Source of the DNA: Astropecten irregularis
Lineage: Eukaryota; Echinodermata; Asteroidea; Paxillosida; Astropectinidae
Length of the DNA stretch: 64,000 nt
Direction: 5' to 3'
Assembly: GCA_963971285.1 (NCBI GenBank)
Contig: OZ020248.1
Span: 24,759,873-24,823,872, forward strand
Made by a program: the position numbers and the translations under genes. Positions 1-12,050 of this stretch are shown one piece after another (position 1 is the stretch's first letter; each line of letters begins with the position of its first letter). The notes beneath the pieces are model-generated. The model made no database searches and was not told the DNA's origin. It worked only from the letters and a program-made list of their open reading frames with translations.

Positions 1-1559
1 AATTCCTTAATAATTGTTACTATTAAGATCTATATGATTATCCTGTTTGGGGTGATTATCAGCCATCAAAATCTGTGTGCTTAACTGCTCATTTGCTCTT
101 TCCATGTTGATTAGTATTTATGCCTACTTAAAATTTTTGTTGAGAAAAAAAAAAAATCCCTCTATTATTTACGGAATTATTCTGAAATATTCATTGCTTT
201 CCCAAGCTTGATGAGCTCTGACGAAAAATGGTGCGTAATACATTATAATTGCAAGAAGGCAGTGATCGGTGAGCTTGATGCCACAGTCTGATCAGACGCT
301 AGTGTCTCACGGGCCCCTCCAACGATACGCTCTGTTTCAGATGCGAGCCGGCTGCCCCGAGAATTGCCACAGGTAGAGTGTGGATGTTTTGTAAGCCGTG
401 TAAGAACTGAATGCACGCTGCATCTCCTTGCAAACCGTCCCGGGTGATGCGGGGGATATCACTTTGGATCGCTGTCTGCGTGACTGCAGCTGTGAGATTG
501 CAACAAGAACGTTACATCTAGAAGTTTGCTCGGCGTTCCCTTTTAGCGAGCAGTTGGTGATTTCATCAGTGTTTTTGAAATAATCTGGACAGACACTCAG
601 TCATGAGCAGGAGTATATGTTGTGTTACTTGATTTTGTGGATAGTACCGTATACATGAAAGACAGGGTGAGTTTGTACACTTCTTGCATTTTTCTTTTCT
701 TTCCATTTGATCTTAGATGCATATGGGCAGTGGGTTTTCCAGCTGGCCATATGCTGTTATGATCTCCATCCCTTGTGACCCTTGGTTGAAATTTTCTGCT
801 TTTTGAGAAGAGCTGGCTGGAGGCTTCCATGTGAAGACAGGAAAGCACCTGTGGTTTAGAGGTATTTTTTATTGATTGATTTATTTGTTTATTTCTTCTT
901 TTGTTTTAATCTGAACCAAAGAGAGTGTTATTACAGAGGTACATTTTGTTTTGAAATGGAAATATGAGATCAGCTCAACTCAGTTCAAAATCAAATGCAA
1001 AATCAAAATGTTCCTGTAACACTGCATTTATCAGTCACAAAACAAGTGACAGCAAAGCTGAAAAGCATTTATTGTCTTTTAAATAATTAAAATGAAATTC
1101 CAAGGGGGAAACTATAGAATTACTGATAAAATTTTACATAACAAAATGCTCATTTCAAAGGAGTTTGTAGTCTTTGAAATATCCCCCACCCCCAAACAAA
1201 AATAAAAATGAATATGGTGAATATGATGAATATGGATACTAGCAAGACAATTCTAAAAGCTGTGAATAAACCCAGAAACTTAAAGTGCACAAGTAAAACC
1301 ATTGAAACTTGGCAGCTGAATCTCTCTTCTCATTAAGCTGGAATATGTTACACTGTACATGTATTGCCATCAAGTACAATTGGCACCTGAAATGTACAGT
1401 CAGTCCTATATGTACAGGTGTATACAAATACATGTTTTAAATGTAAATACATTAATTTTTTACAGTCCAAATCTTGGACTTTTGTCCATGATTTCATTTT
1501 TCACTTTAAATTGTTCATTATCAAGAGTTTAAAAGCATCGTATTCCTTGAGCACTGCAG
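1..1559. other. Non-coding stretch, nothing recognised
   Basis: I see no coding exon, RNA gene or clear repeat here. A GC-richer patch at about 230-560 stands out from AT-rich surroundings and contains a possible splice donor (CCACAG followed by GTAGAG, near 370). It could be an untranslated first exon or a promoter, but nothing in the sequence decides this. Confidence 0.4.
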
Positions 1560-1745
1560 CTCAGGATGCTACAAATAGCGCTCCACACTTGCGCTAAAAA
1601 TAGCACTGGATCTCAGACAAACATTGCAACCATGCAAACGTGTGTGCGTGTGCGCGTCCATGTACACTACATGTACGTGTGTGAGACAATGTTTGTCTGA
1701 CATCCGGAGATTTTGTGACGTCATTAGTGCGGAGCGCTATTTTAC
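1560..1745. mobile_element. Small MITE, ATAGCGCTCC-type ends, copy 1
   Basis: The ends are inverted repeats: the left reads AGCGCTCCACACTTGCGCTA and the right reads TAGTGCGGAGCGCTATTT. The interior is shared almost base for base with 21532-21692, including CAGACAAACATTGCAACCAT and the pair GAGACAATGTTTGTCTGA. No reading frame is present. Two copies with the same ends and interior support a non-autonomous DNA transposon; the superfamily cannot be told. Confidence 0.65.
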
Positions 1746-1884
1746 TATGTGTACAGTAATGAATGAATTCTGGCTATAAACTCGGCACACTATGCATTTA
1801 CCGAGCATTCATGGATCATGATCCATTGGAGAGGTGTGTGCATTCCACACAGTCTCATCAAGCATTGAGACATTCCTCAATTTG

Positions 1885-1965
1885 GTCTGCTCCGTCAATC
1901 AAGCAAGCCTTTGAGAAAGATCCTGCTAGGATCAAAACGCGTCATCAGGCCCTCCTAACTTTAAG
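1885..1965 (+). repeat. Dispersed repeat with GATCCT hairpin, copy 1
   Basis: This fragment contains AGCCTTTGAGAAAGATCCTG followed by a short hairpin (GATCCT, GCT, AGGATC) and then AAAAC and CCCTCCTAACT. The same block recurs at 2680-2737 and 54190-54245, and in weaker form at 10978-11096. It is the right-hand part of the foldback element described at 2492-2737. Confidence 0.55.
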
Positions 1966-2491
1966 CAATCAAGCAAGCAATCAGACTGTGAGGTGTGGCA
2001 GCAAGCAGACGATTATGATTTGACACCGCCGCATGAGTTGAAAGTCACCATGTCATCATTATCCTATAATTCAGTCATTCACATGAAGCATTCTACCGAC
2101 TTGAACTAAAAAACAAAAATGATTTTGATGGGCAAAAGTGAAGGAATTTACTCAGGATTTTAATGTATCGAATAACCACAAGGGAAACTGGAATAATTTT
2201 CAGTAATTTTTTTTATTGTTTCACTTTTCAATGACTCAGGATTTTATCCATTAACTATTGAAAAGCTCATATTTGCAGGTCATTGCAGCCATAATGATGT
2301 CTCACTTTTTGTTCTGTTTTCTTTTCCCTTTTCTCCTTTTTTTTTACAACCTTTCACTTGTTTATTTTTGGGATGTGAATCCAGGCAGCCCTTAAGCAAA
2401 CAAGTGAAATGTTCCTCGAGGGTTGTGGTTGTGCTTCACTTTTTCACATATAGTTGATGTCATGACATTTATATCAAACAAATTGAAATTA

Positions 2492-2737
2492 TGCTTGGAG
2501 TTAGGAGGGCCTGTCGCGTTTATCGAAGGCTGAATGACAAGACAACAACATGCAAGTCAAGATACAGAACAAATAATGGATGAGAAGGTCAGGTCAGGTC
2601 ACAGGTCAAAAGAGGTGTGTGTGGGGTGAAGGTGTGTAGGATTAACTTCTTGACTTCCATGTTGTCTTCTTGTCATTCAGCCTTCGATAAAGATCCTGCT
2701 AGGATCGAAACTCGTCAAGCCCTCCTAACTCCAAGCA
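2492..2737. mobile_element. Foldback element with TGCTTGGAGTTAGGAGGGC ends
   Basis: The left end reads TGCTTGGAGTTAGGAGGGCC and the right end is its reverse complement (GCCCTCCTAACTCCAAGCA). Inside, TTTATCGAAGGCTGAATGAC is matched by GTCATTCAGCCTTCGATAAA. The right arm also holds the hairpin GATCCT-GCT-AGGATC followed by GAAAC, which the left arm lacks. The element is 246 bp and has no reading frame. Relatives occur at 1885, 10978, 45818 and 54190. Confidence 0.65.
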
Positions 2738-2868
2738 TTTTATAAATTTCAGGTCATTATTTGGCTGATGAGCAGTTTGCAGCAATTTGTGATGTATTTT
2801 TATGTATTATTTAATTATGTATTTCTTACTGTACATTATTCCAAAAATCTGTCACAAACTTTGCACAG

Positions 2869-3092
2869 GACTACACAAGATGCAGGTAACGCACATGTAC
2901 AGTCCATGCTCCACATCAGAGCAGCCAGAAGCCAAGAGCCATGTTGATGGTGCGGTGACCAAGCCGTCCCAGCAGCAGGAGACCAAGCCAGAATGCAAGG
3001 GCAACTGTGTGGCAGGACCTTCCAGAGAGAGGGAACTGCTACCCACCGAACAGGAGAAACTCTTACTTCCATTGCCACCAACCCCAGAAGAT
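2869..3092 (+). CDS. Candidate alternative first coding exon of the rhomboid gene
   Basis: An ATG at 2880 opens a 71-codon frame that runs to a consensus donor (GAAGAT, then GTAAGT at 3093), and an acceptor (TTTGCACAG) lies at 2868. The peptide is polar and rich in Pro, Glu and Gln and ends LPPTPED. The exon ends in phase 0. Splicing to the in-frame acceptor CTTCAG inside rhomboid exon 1 (next base 12126) would give PTPED-KWKPYFEK-FDIDGK. As I recall it, human RHBDL3 has a similar layout, with PED just before a Trp-containing helix and the first EF-hand. The isoform would be 434 aa, close to RHBDL1. The 12126 acceptor has a poor pyrimidine tract, and the exon could instead belong to an unrelated upstream gene. 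The family comparison is from memory and the link is an inference. Confidence 0.4.
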
Positions 3093-4284
3093 GTAAGTCA
3101 TAAAAATGGAGTCTAATCGGTTTACCCCATTGCTTTATTACATTGATAGATGTACATGGCACTTCTTTGTTGTAAACCCGAACCCTTTAACCATTCTGGT
3201 CAAGGACCTTCATTAGTTTGCCATTTGAATTCAACTCTGGGATGAGATGATGTTGGAAGAGCTACATGAATGAATGAAATGTCTTGCATGTACACCACCT
3301 AACACTCACATACATCAGACTGATAATGTGATCTGTAATGCTCCCATGGGGCACTGATGATGACTCCTTGTGGCAAATTTGATTGGAGTTGTTGGCGAAA
3401 AACCTCAGGGTGTTCAAAATGATAGTTACATATTGCATGCTTCGGCACATGCAAGAAGGAGAGGATCGCAGTCAAAGTCGCCGTTTCTGTGCAACACGGA
3501 CAGTTACATCCATCTTCACATCCCGGATCCGGAGTTGGCATGAAAATTTAGTGTCAACTTCATAAAATACTGTAGCATGCAATGCATCCCTGTGTGTTAG
3601 ACCTGGCAAGAGATCCTTATAGACATTAACATTTTGGTACTACTCCGGCGTCAGGCATGATGGCTTCTAAATAGAGTCTATCTTGATCCATTTGACAGTG
3701 GTCACACGCCTCCTTTGTAAATGACCAAGTCGCTACAAGCATATATACCCCTGATTTATTTCATGCTCCACGGCATAACGTACTCACAGAGGGCGCTTCA
3801 CTGTGTAATACACACACACTCATTGGGCAAGACCTGGTGAATATTTTAAGCCTTGTGCCATACGGATGGTTAGGCCTAATACTCAAGTGGACTGAGGGAT
3901 TGGTTCCTGCCCTTGCAGGCATCTGGATGAATCATGCGGGGTTAATGCTGATTACGATCTGTCAAAATGATTACTTTGGGGCTTTTTTTTTTTGGCTCCA
4001 TTGTGGGAATCAGAAAGGACTTCAGAGGTCTTGTGTCTCACCTTCATTGTGAAAGTTCATTTGAACTCTTCCGTTTTTCTCAAAGATTTTCCTACTGCCA
4101 AATTCCTTGTCAATTCATCTTTCCGCAATATTTTTCTCTTTTTTATTATCATTGCAGAGACTTTCATTTTTCTAAATTTGTGATCATGTTGGTATTATCA
4201 CAGCTACCTCCATACTTCAAAAATACACATTCATGAGTGATTCTAAAGATAAAATAAGATCAGTTCAGTATTTGCAGACCATTT
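3093..4284. other. Non-coding stretch, nothing recognised
   Basis: AT-rich DNA with no exon that I can support and no recognised repeat. If the exon at 2869-3092 belongs to the rhomboid gene, this is the start of its first intron. Confidence 0.4.
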
Positions 4285-4287
4285 TGG

Positions 4288-4571
4288 GGAGTCAGGTTGG
4301 CGTAGCGGTTCTTTCCTCGCCTTTCACCTCTGTGGAACGGGTTCAAGTCAGGCTCGGTTCACAAGTGGATTGGGTTTTCAGTCCCTGCCTGAGTTTGTGG
4401 GTTTTACCCAGAATATTACTCTGGGGTTTTCCTCCCACCTCTAAAACTGTATATCTTCTTCTCATCATCTTTCCACGAAAGGTTTCATCAGGCTTGCGAG
4501 CTACAGTGCTTAGGGCACTTTTGAGGAATCCTTGGTGTCATGTCATTACCAGAAATAAATAATAATAATAA
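4288..4571 (+). mobile_element. tRNA-derived SINE, family A, copy 1
   Basis: A pol III box A (TGGCGTAGCGG, 4298-4308) is followed by a box B (GGTTCAAGTC, 4340-4349). After a tRNA-unrelated body that includes GGGGTTTTCCTCCCACCTCT, the element ends in an AATAATAATA tail. The 42-bp spacing of the boxes and the body match the element at 16335-16620, so both belong to one family. It carries no coding capacity of its own. Confidence 0.7.
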
Positions 4572-5555
4572 CAATTGACTTTGCTTGGATAGATACAAGA
4601 TAGTTTTAAACCAGTGACAACATTTACTTGTACTGAGCTACTTGTGAAGGCGTGGCATTCCTTTCTTTTTGATGTCCAACTCACAGATTATTTGAGTATT
4701 TTACTGAAATACTTGAGAAAAGGAAACTGCTTGATCAGCATGCACAGTGTGTATAGCTATACCCATATTTTGAATTATATCTTGAGAGAGTCCCATTTTT
4801 ATTTTAGTAACTAGTGGTCATGAATTGTACATCATCTCCTAAGCTATACCCCTGATACCCCAGTACTTTAACTGTGAACCCAGGTTCTGTATTTATACGT
4901 GTAGTGGGTTCTGGAGATGGCTTAACACAGGCTGGACCTTATCCCTTCATGAATAAATTCAGCCACTCTCTTGGAATTTTAAATAGGTAAATCATTGGCA
5001 ACTGTCAAAGCTAATTTATTGGTCTGTACTCATTTTTTTTTTTTTTTTTTTTACTTCATGGATTATTAACTTTGCCTGTCCTTTTAAATAATTTGTGCAA
5101 ATACTTACTTCCACTGACCCAAGCTCCATATGTTGCATGGCTTAGGATGGCAAAAACAGGTATTGTACAAAACATTTTCTCAACAGGTACTTGTAGACCC
5201 TACATGTATGAATTATAAGTTAAGTGAACATGTTGGCCTACACTATATATGTTGTTTAGAGATTCCAAAACTTGTGATTCTTCCTCAGAGTGATCTTGGG
5301 TGTTCTCTGTATGCACCAAAATTAGTTTTTGAAGTTAGACTGGAATTTGTCTTTGACTTTTGAAGTGTTTACATTTACAGAATCAAGTGTGTGCATTAAT
5401 TTCATCATCAAGTCTTCCCCATTACCTTTCAGAGCATTAATTAATTTCAAGAATCATCTACGCTAATTTACATTGAATCAGGAATGTTGAGAACTGTGAC
5501 CTTCAGGGTATAATGTGTCTCGTAACATGCTGAAAATTGCTGGCATACATGCGTT
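4572..5555. other. Non-coding stretch, nothing recognised
   Basis: No exon or repeat family could be supported. A run of about 20 T lies near 5033-5053. Confidence 0.4.
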
Positions 5556-5708
5556 CAGGGGCCGATTCCTCGAAGCACTCAGATTGATCTTAATTGTGAA
5601 TCAATCTTAATTGCTAAGAAACGGTGTGATGTCACAATACAAATCACTATGGTGATACTGACAACTCATCTTAAGATCAATCTTAGTGTTTGGTGAAATC
5701 CAGCCCAG
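5556..5708. mobile_element. Palindromic MITE, CAGGGGCC family
   Basis: It begins CAGGGGCCGATTCCTCGAAG and ends with a degraded complement (TGGTGAAATCCAGCCC). The inner arms AGATTGATCTTAA and TTAAGATCAATCT are inverted. The end motif, CAGGGGCC then an ATTTCAT-like block, is shared with elements at 15749, 19917, 32552, 36238 and 39558. Confidence 0.55.
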
Positions 5709-8700
5709 GCTGCATATCATGTAAGTTAGTTCTACTGTGTCTGTCACTCACTGTAACCTTCAGCATCAAGGAAAAATCTGAAGTGAGTTTAATACCAGTA
5801 TCCCCCTCTGGGACAAAATATAACCACACACCGAGCAACTATTCTGAATGGCTTAGTGACAGATTACCTTGGTCAGAGCCAGAACCCTACAATACTTCCC
5901 AGAGTTCCCCAGATGGCAGGGAATCCATCCCAGTGTACTCCCATATGTATGATTGTTACTCTTCCCATTCACCGTCGGTAATCAGCCCAAACTACATGTA
6001 TAGCTGCCTCATTCACCAGGGACCATTCTGGGAGTAGGCCCAGGCTGTTGCAACAAGCACTGACCCACTACAGTATAACGTGAGACTCTGATTAGCCTGA
6101 GCCTGTGCCATCAAAATGGAAATGATGTCACCCATAGAGAGAGGGTTATTAATGAGGTGTGAGTGAATATTATTTATGAGTGGATTTATTTTGTATCTCC
6201 CCCCCCCCCTTCCCCTCTAGTCTGCTCATTATGGAAGGGTCGCATTCTTGAGCTTGTCAGAGATGAACCGGATGAAAGATGAAGACCTTAGACTTTTTAG
6301 AGTCTGCTCATTATGATGCAAGAGGAGATATGGAGACAGTTATGTGCTTTCCAAAACCCATACTTATATTTTGACCATAGCTTTAACCTGACGGAAACTG
6401 GGAATAATCATACACGTTTTCAACTCCCTGTTTTGGACACCCTGTTTCATAATTTTGCTTATGCAAGACTTTAAAAGTCTGTATTTGGGATGCATTTTTA
6501 GTAGTTTGAACACACTTTGGGGGGCCTTTTCCAAACATTGGAATTTTGGAAAACCTGGAGGCTATTTTAAATTGTCCTTCCATCTGAAGGCCTGAAAATG
6601 ATTTTTTTTGGTCACTTTGATGTGGAATGGCTCCAGGCATTAATTAAACCTGTTAACGGCTTCCTGTGGTTAGAACGTTTTCCAATCTTATTCACATACA
6701 GACTAATATGTACACTGTGCATTATTATGTTTTCATGAAGCCCAAACACCATACTGTTATCATAATTGGTAAGGAAGGTCATTTGAGGTCACACATGGCA
6801 TGTGTGATTTTCCACTTAGTTGAAGGACTTTCACTTTACAGAATAACACAGATTTTGGGAAGAATGTAAAATCTATAGATTGTAGTTTGTACCCAACAAA
6901 TCTAGTACATGATAAGGAATGTGGAGTTTTTAAATTGGTAGGCAACCAGATTTAGACACAAGCCCATCGTGCAAACCTTAGTCATAATAAGTTAGCACAA
7001 GTATATGGGCTTGTCAAAATTGATCCTTTTGGAAGAGCTCCTTTATTTGGCTTGTCAAAAATTAACAACTTAGTGAAAATTCCATTTCACCTGCCTAAAT
7101 ACTTGATTGTTAGGCTGCCATTTTTTTTTTAATCAATTTTGACTGAAGAATCTAAGATGCTTTTTATTTAATGGATCACATTAATCATTCTACAAACATG
7201 CAATTTTGTTTTTAATTGTGGGGGTGTCACTGTATTTTCTTCTTTGTTTTCTTTGGAAAGTTTTCCACCCAAGGACAACACCTTGACACCCTGTTCACAA
7301 ACCCTTTGGCACTGAACTGGTGACTAAAAGGGGACTGTTTTGAGATAAAAAATCCAAAATGGCTGCCGCTTTATTCGAAGTGTCTCATTGTATGCCAAAA
7401 ACACCCCATAAAACTCACTTTTCAGAACCCCAGTTTTACACAGATGAGACTGAAGTTCATCATAACTTGTATCCAGAAAGTTAACTCTATAACCGCTATT
7501 TCCATATTGTCCCAAGCCTTTAATTTAACGAAGGCCATGGCCTTCATTGCCCTGGTTCTTGGCCTTCGTGCCCCTTCAAATGTTTCCATAGACATTATGA
7601 TTTTCCAATGGAAGTGGCCCTTGCAATGGAAAAGTGATCTTGCCCTTTACAGAACCAAATTCAAGGCCTGTACATGTAGTCCATCAGTGGAAGTCATCCC
7701 TTTTCTTTTTGTATGCCAGGATGACTCAATTCTTACTTCAAATAAAGTCAGTCACGTAGTCAGGCAGAGCTGCTTGATCAGTATGTTTTATTGATAATTC
7801 AGTCATCAGTTGAATCATCATGCTGTCAAATTTCCAGTAATCAGTGACAGTAATTAATGCCTGATGGTTTGGATGGGTTATTAAGGTTTCAGAAGGTTTC
7901 GTCATTCTCATGACTTGTTCTGCAATTTCCATGCCATTTCCATGATCACTTGGGATTATTTTCCGAGCGGCGGCGTCTGTACGTACCTGCATGCTGAAGC
8001 ACCAATGTATGTATGCAAATATGCGAGATGTGTCAGAAGGAAAGTTTGTAGGGGAAATAGAGAGGGGTAGCCAGGGGACCAGAGCGATGACAGCCGCCGT
8101 GAACTGACCTCGGATACATGTAGGCTCACTGTTACTCAGGGAATATGGTTAATTATTTTTCATGGAAATGGCTGAGCCACAGGCAGAGGAAACTGGCTTC
8201 ATCAGCATCAATCCGTGTGTAGATGTGTGTGATGAGACTGTTGAGAAAACAGACCAAGTTATTAGTGCGTACATGTAGGAAGATTTTCTGTTAATGACGT
8301 CTGAGTTTGTTTGTTTGTTCTGTGAAGGGGTGGATGAATTGGCATTTTTTTTTTTTTTTTTGAGAAATGAATTTTGACAAATATTTCTCAATCTGTCAAT
8401 TTTGACCACAAGTTATTACTGCAACAAAAGTTTATTGCTTTGGGCTACCACTTATTCAACAACTTTTTAAAGCAAATAGCTTCCATAAATATCCAATTTC
8501 AATTTTCATGTTTCTTTCTTTTGGTGACTTCTTCACAGATGATACAAATTTGTAATATCTGAAGTAGGGGAATTTCCTGGAGAGTGCAATTGATATTGCT
8601 CCCATTTGAAGCAGAATAACTTTCCAGGAATAAACTTCTCTTTGTGATTAGTGCATGTATACCTTGGAAGTTGAAAATTCCTCCTTTTTTAGTTAATTCC

Positions 8701-9004
8701 AAATATCACTTTTGTGAAAACCTTACAGTGGGAATTTGTTGAGACCTACATGTATGCCCCTTTAGAATTTCCCTGTCATGTCTGTGGAGACATACATGTA
8801 TTCAACCTATTGTGCGCTGTCTCCACAAGGTAACAGATATGCGGCCTTATGACATGGATAATCATATAGACCTAAAAATGATTTTAAATTATAATGAGTG
8901 ATTTAAAAACAATTTCCTTTTGTTACAGATCACAATGGAGCCCAAGCTTCCGTAGTTGTTATCATTATATGGGTATTTAATTAGTTGTCATGATGTCATC
9001 ATGT
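5709..9004. other. Non-coding stretch, nothing recognised
   Basis: Short open frames occur but none has a matching acceptor and donor or a recognisable product. Low-complexity tracts include a C run at about 6200-6210 and a T run at about 8346-8361. Confidence 0.4.
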
Positions 9005-9350
9005 GGGGTACTGTGGCCTAGTGGTCTGGCGTGTTTAACTCAAGAACCTGTGGTCAATCTACAGATTGTGGGTTTGAATCAAGTGTCTTGCGTCCTTGGG
9101 CAAGACGCTTTGTCACATTTATAATGCTCCTCTTCACCCAGGTGTAAATGGGTACCTGCGAGGGTAGAGATGGCTTTGTGGTTTGATTAGCCTCTGTGCG
9201 CCCTACGGTTGCTGGGGTTGTATGCTCCTCAGGGAGTTGAGATGGTTTCAGGAATGTAAATTATGGCCCGATGACCAGGGATAATGATAATATACAGCGC
9301 TTTGATCTTCTTGGAAAGGTTGCTTTATAAAATGCTTGTTATTATTATGA
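9005..9350 (+). mobile_element. tRNA-derived SINE, family B, copy 1
   Basis: Box A (TGGCCTAGTGG, 9014-9024) and box B (GGTTTGAATC, 9071-9080) head a body with TTGGGCAAGACGCTTTGTCA and CACCCAGGTGTAAATGGGTA. The 3' part mentions ACAGCGCTTTGATC and ends in TTATTATTATG. A second copy with the same body lies at 23398-23757. Confidence 0.75.
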
Positions 9351-10515
9351 TAATGAATAGGCCTAGTAAATGTAACGTAATTTACGCTCTACATGTTTGT
9401 CACAAGATGACAGATCTTGCCCAGTTGACAAATCAGACCTAAACCTCACAACTCAGGCGATTCATCAGTGTCATCGACGCAAACTATACATCTTATCTTG
9501 ACCCCAAGAATCTTGCCACGGCAGATCTATCTGCTGACACTGACAGCTCCCCTTGAATGCTGTGGCTATTCACTTTATAAAGCATGACTGGGCTTGGCTG
9601 GTGTGATCACCACAGCATGGCTAGGGGATATGGTTGCGTCTAGGATTACATCTTATGAATTCAGCTGTATTCGTTTTCTTTTTTATGATTGATTAACCTG
9701 TGGTTATCATACGTTGAATGAAGAATTGAATAGAATTAACCAAGTAATTACAAAGCTCCATACATCGCCACACTAGTGTACATCAAGTACTATTACAGGT
9801 CAGTTTCTTCTTTTAAAAGTATAATACATGATTGGTAAAGGTCACAGAACACTTTGCCTGATCCAGCATGTGCATGAAATGATAAACCTATGAAAATTTG
9901 AGAACTGCTTTACTGTATGTACGCTAAGTCTTCTTGGAAACATCATGACCACTTTCCTTCCACATCTTACACACATTACAAAGAGTAATCTTGTCAAACC
10001 TTACCATAAAGTCCAGGATTGATGGAACTTTTGTGACAAGCAATTAAGAAGCTCACAGACACCGACAGATAGAAGTGGATTAATTATCATCATGACATAT
10101 ACAGAAATGTCATAGAGCAAGCTTGGTACCAGAAATAGTGGGGAGCGGTCCATGACAAAGAAAAGATAATTTTATTTGTGCATGGCTACATTTTGTAATT
10201 TGAAAAACACATCGAAAATAATGCAGTGTCTTTAATAGTTCAGGAAGTTTCATGTTTCCCTTAATGATCTCTGTGTTTCTAAATTTAATTCAGTTTACTC
10301 CCTTGACCTTATATTATAAATGGTTAGAAAGCTTCCTCGTTGGCTGTCAAATTTTGAAACAGTGTAGCATCCCAATGGCACAATCCCCTAGACATTTAAG
10401 CCAAATTTGGCCAGCTGATCAGTGATAAGATTACGGTGCCTGTATGAGCCCTTTGCAGAACTAGGTCATTTTGGCAAAATTGTCGTGTTGTTATTGTTGG
10501 AGACCTGTGAACATT
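9351..10515. other. Non-coding stretch, nothing recognised
   Basis: No exon, RNA gene or repeat could be supported in this interval. Confidence 0.4.
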
Positions 10516-10886
10516 TTAAAGGTAGTATCATACTTTAGTAAGACACCAAAAAAGGAATGTCCACAGATTTAAGTATAACTTACAGGGTGTGAAGATGGCG
10601 GTGGTAGAAACATAGGCCTACCGTTCAAATATTTACGCCCGAAATTGTGTATTTATCCAGAAATTAGTAAAACAATGACTGAAAATCTTTTTGATCTTTT
10701 AAAAGATCAAAAATAAAAGAGAAAAGACTTAAGAAAAACTGTGGCCGTTTTTCGCTGTTTTCTCAAAAAGTGGGCAATGTATGGGACTGAAAATTTCAAA
10801 GATGACTGTTACTGTATCTGTCTTGGTATTTTTGCCCATGAATCTGCATTTCTCTGATAAAAACAAAAGTATGATACTACCTTTAA
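10516..10886. mobile_element. MITE with TTAA duplication, copy 1 (intact ends)
   Basis: The element is flanked by TTAA on both sides (10516-10519 and 10883-10886). Its ends are inverted: AGGTAGTATCATACTTT on the left and its complement on the right. The centre is a palindrome, TTTTGATCTTTTAAAAGATC. Length is 363 bp without the duplication. TTAA duplication is the hallmark of the piggyBac and Kolobok superfamilies; which one mobilised it cannot be told without the parent transposase. Six more copies are in this window. Confidence 0.8.
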
Positions 10887-10977
10887 CACTGAAACTAATT
10901 TTGTAAGTACTTGAATAATAAACTGCTGCAAACTGCCCATCAACCAAAATAATGACCTGGAACATTTACATCATATC

Positions 10978-11096
10978 AAATGCTTGGAGTTTGGAGTGCC
11001 TGACATTTCAATCCTGCTGGATGTGTCTCAAAGGCTAAAATGGGAAAGATCCTTCTAGAGAATTGGAACATCAGGCCCTCCTTACTCAAGTAATTT
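10978..11096. repeat. Diverged copy of the TGCTTGGAGTT foldback
   Basis: It starts ATGCTTGGAGTTTGGAGTGC and ends CAGGCCCTCCTTACTCAAGT. Between them is a remnant of the AAAGATCCT hairpin. This is the 2492-2737 family in worn form. Confidence 0.45.
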
Positions 11097-11639
11097 TTTG
11101 TTAAGAACTAAAACAAATCCTGTGTAACATTCTGTGCCTTGCAAAATCACTCCTTCATCATCCCAATTCACCAAAGTGAACATACACGTGGCAAATTACA
11201 GTGTTGGGTAATATTTAACCTTTGGATGATTTCCTGTTCCATTTTTCATTTCCTTTTCCATCACCCAAACTTTCCTTCAAAAAAAAGAAAGAAGAAAAGA
11301 TGAAGAAAGCTTGCCTTAAGAAGTGGGGCAGATTTAATTTGAGTCTCTTAATGCTTGAAAGTCACACCCTAACCCCTATATGCCAAGCATTATGCCTCCA
11401 CCAACGACTCCCATCAATAATTCACCATCATGATATCCGCATCAATGCTAGGCCAAACTGAGAAGAAAAAAAAAGAAGAGAAAAATCTACTTAAAGATTC
11501 AACTGCATATCATGCATGCATGCACGGCGTGCCTGACTGGATTATACATGAAACTTTGTCACTTTTGCCGGACGAGTCATCGTTTTTTGATGCCGTCGCA
11601 CTCCAGCGCTCCCACGCAGCCATCAATAATTAGAATGTG

Positions 11640-12050
11640 TACTCTAACACAACATAAATCAGGTTGCATCAAAATTCAACTGTCGGACATTCCTGCAATC
11701 ATATTCCCATTAAAGTCCCCCCAATTTGTACGTTTCTGGCACAAAAGCCAGGTTACTGACACACGGGCGAGGGCGCTAAAAAAGTGACCCGAGCGCGGAC
11801 GGGTGAAGAATCGTGGAAATGCCCAAACTTGGCGTTTATTTGGTGGCCGTTGATGATTAACCATTGATTGCCTTGTAAATGAGATGCAAGTCTGTGGTGT
11901 GGTAGATAGAAGGACTGTCAATTCCCGATTGAGTAAGGGCCGGCTGTAATTACCTTGAGTCAGGGGGGCATCTCACCGAACGTTGTCTTTTTTTCTCTCT
12001 CTCTCTTTGCTCATTTCTCTCTGGGCTGCTGATCGGTACTGACGGACACG
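11640..12050 (+). promoter_or_regulatory. Putative promoter and 5' leader of the rhomboid gene
   Basis: This GC-richer stretch directly precedes the rhomboid start codon. It contains GTTGATGATTAAC at 11849-11861, a one-mismatch fit to the HNF1 palindrome GTTAATNATTAAC. A homeodomain-like TGTAATTACC lies near 11945, and a CT-rich leader runs from about 11988 to 12024. There is no TATA box at a usual distance. An in-frame TGA eight codons before the ATG, with no AG between, shows that the coding region starts in this exon in this isoform. Factor assignments are motif matches only. Confidence 0.4.

Noticed and set aside
3262-3565. Overlapping small frames on both strands near 3.3-3.5 kb
   Set aside because: No splice sites in matching phase and no recognisable product.
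5690-6037. 115-codon frame on the + strand
   Set aside because: Partly inside a MITE; no recognisable domain and ordinary non-coding composition.
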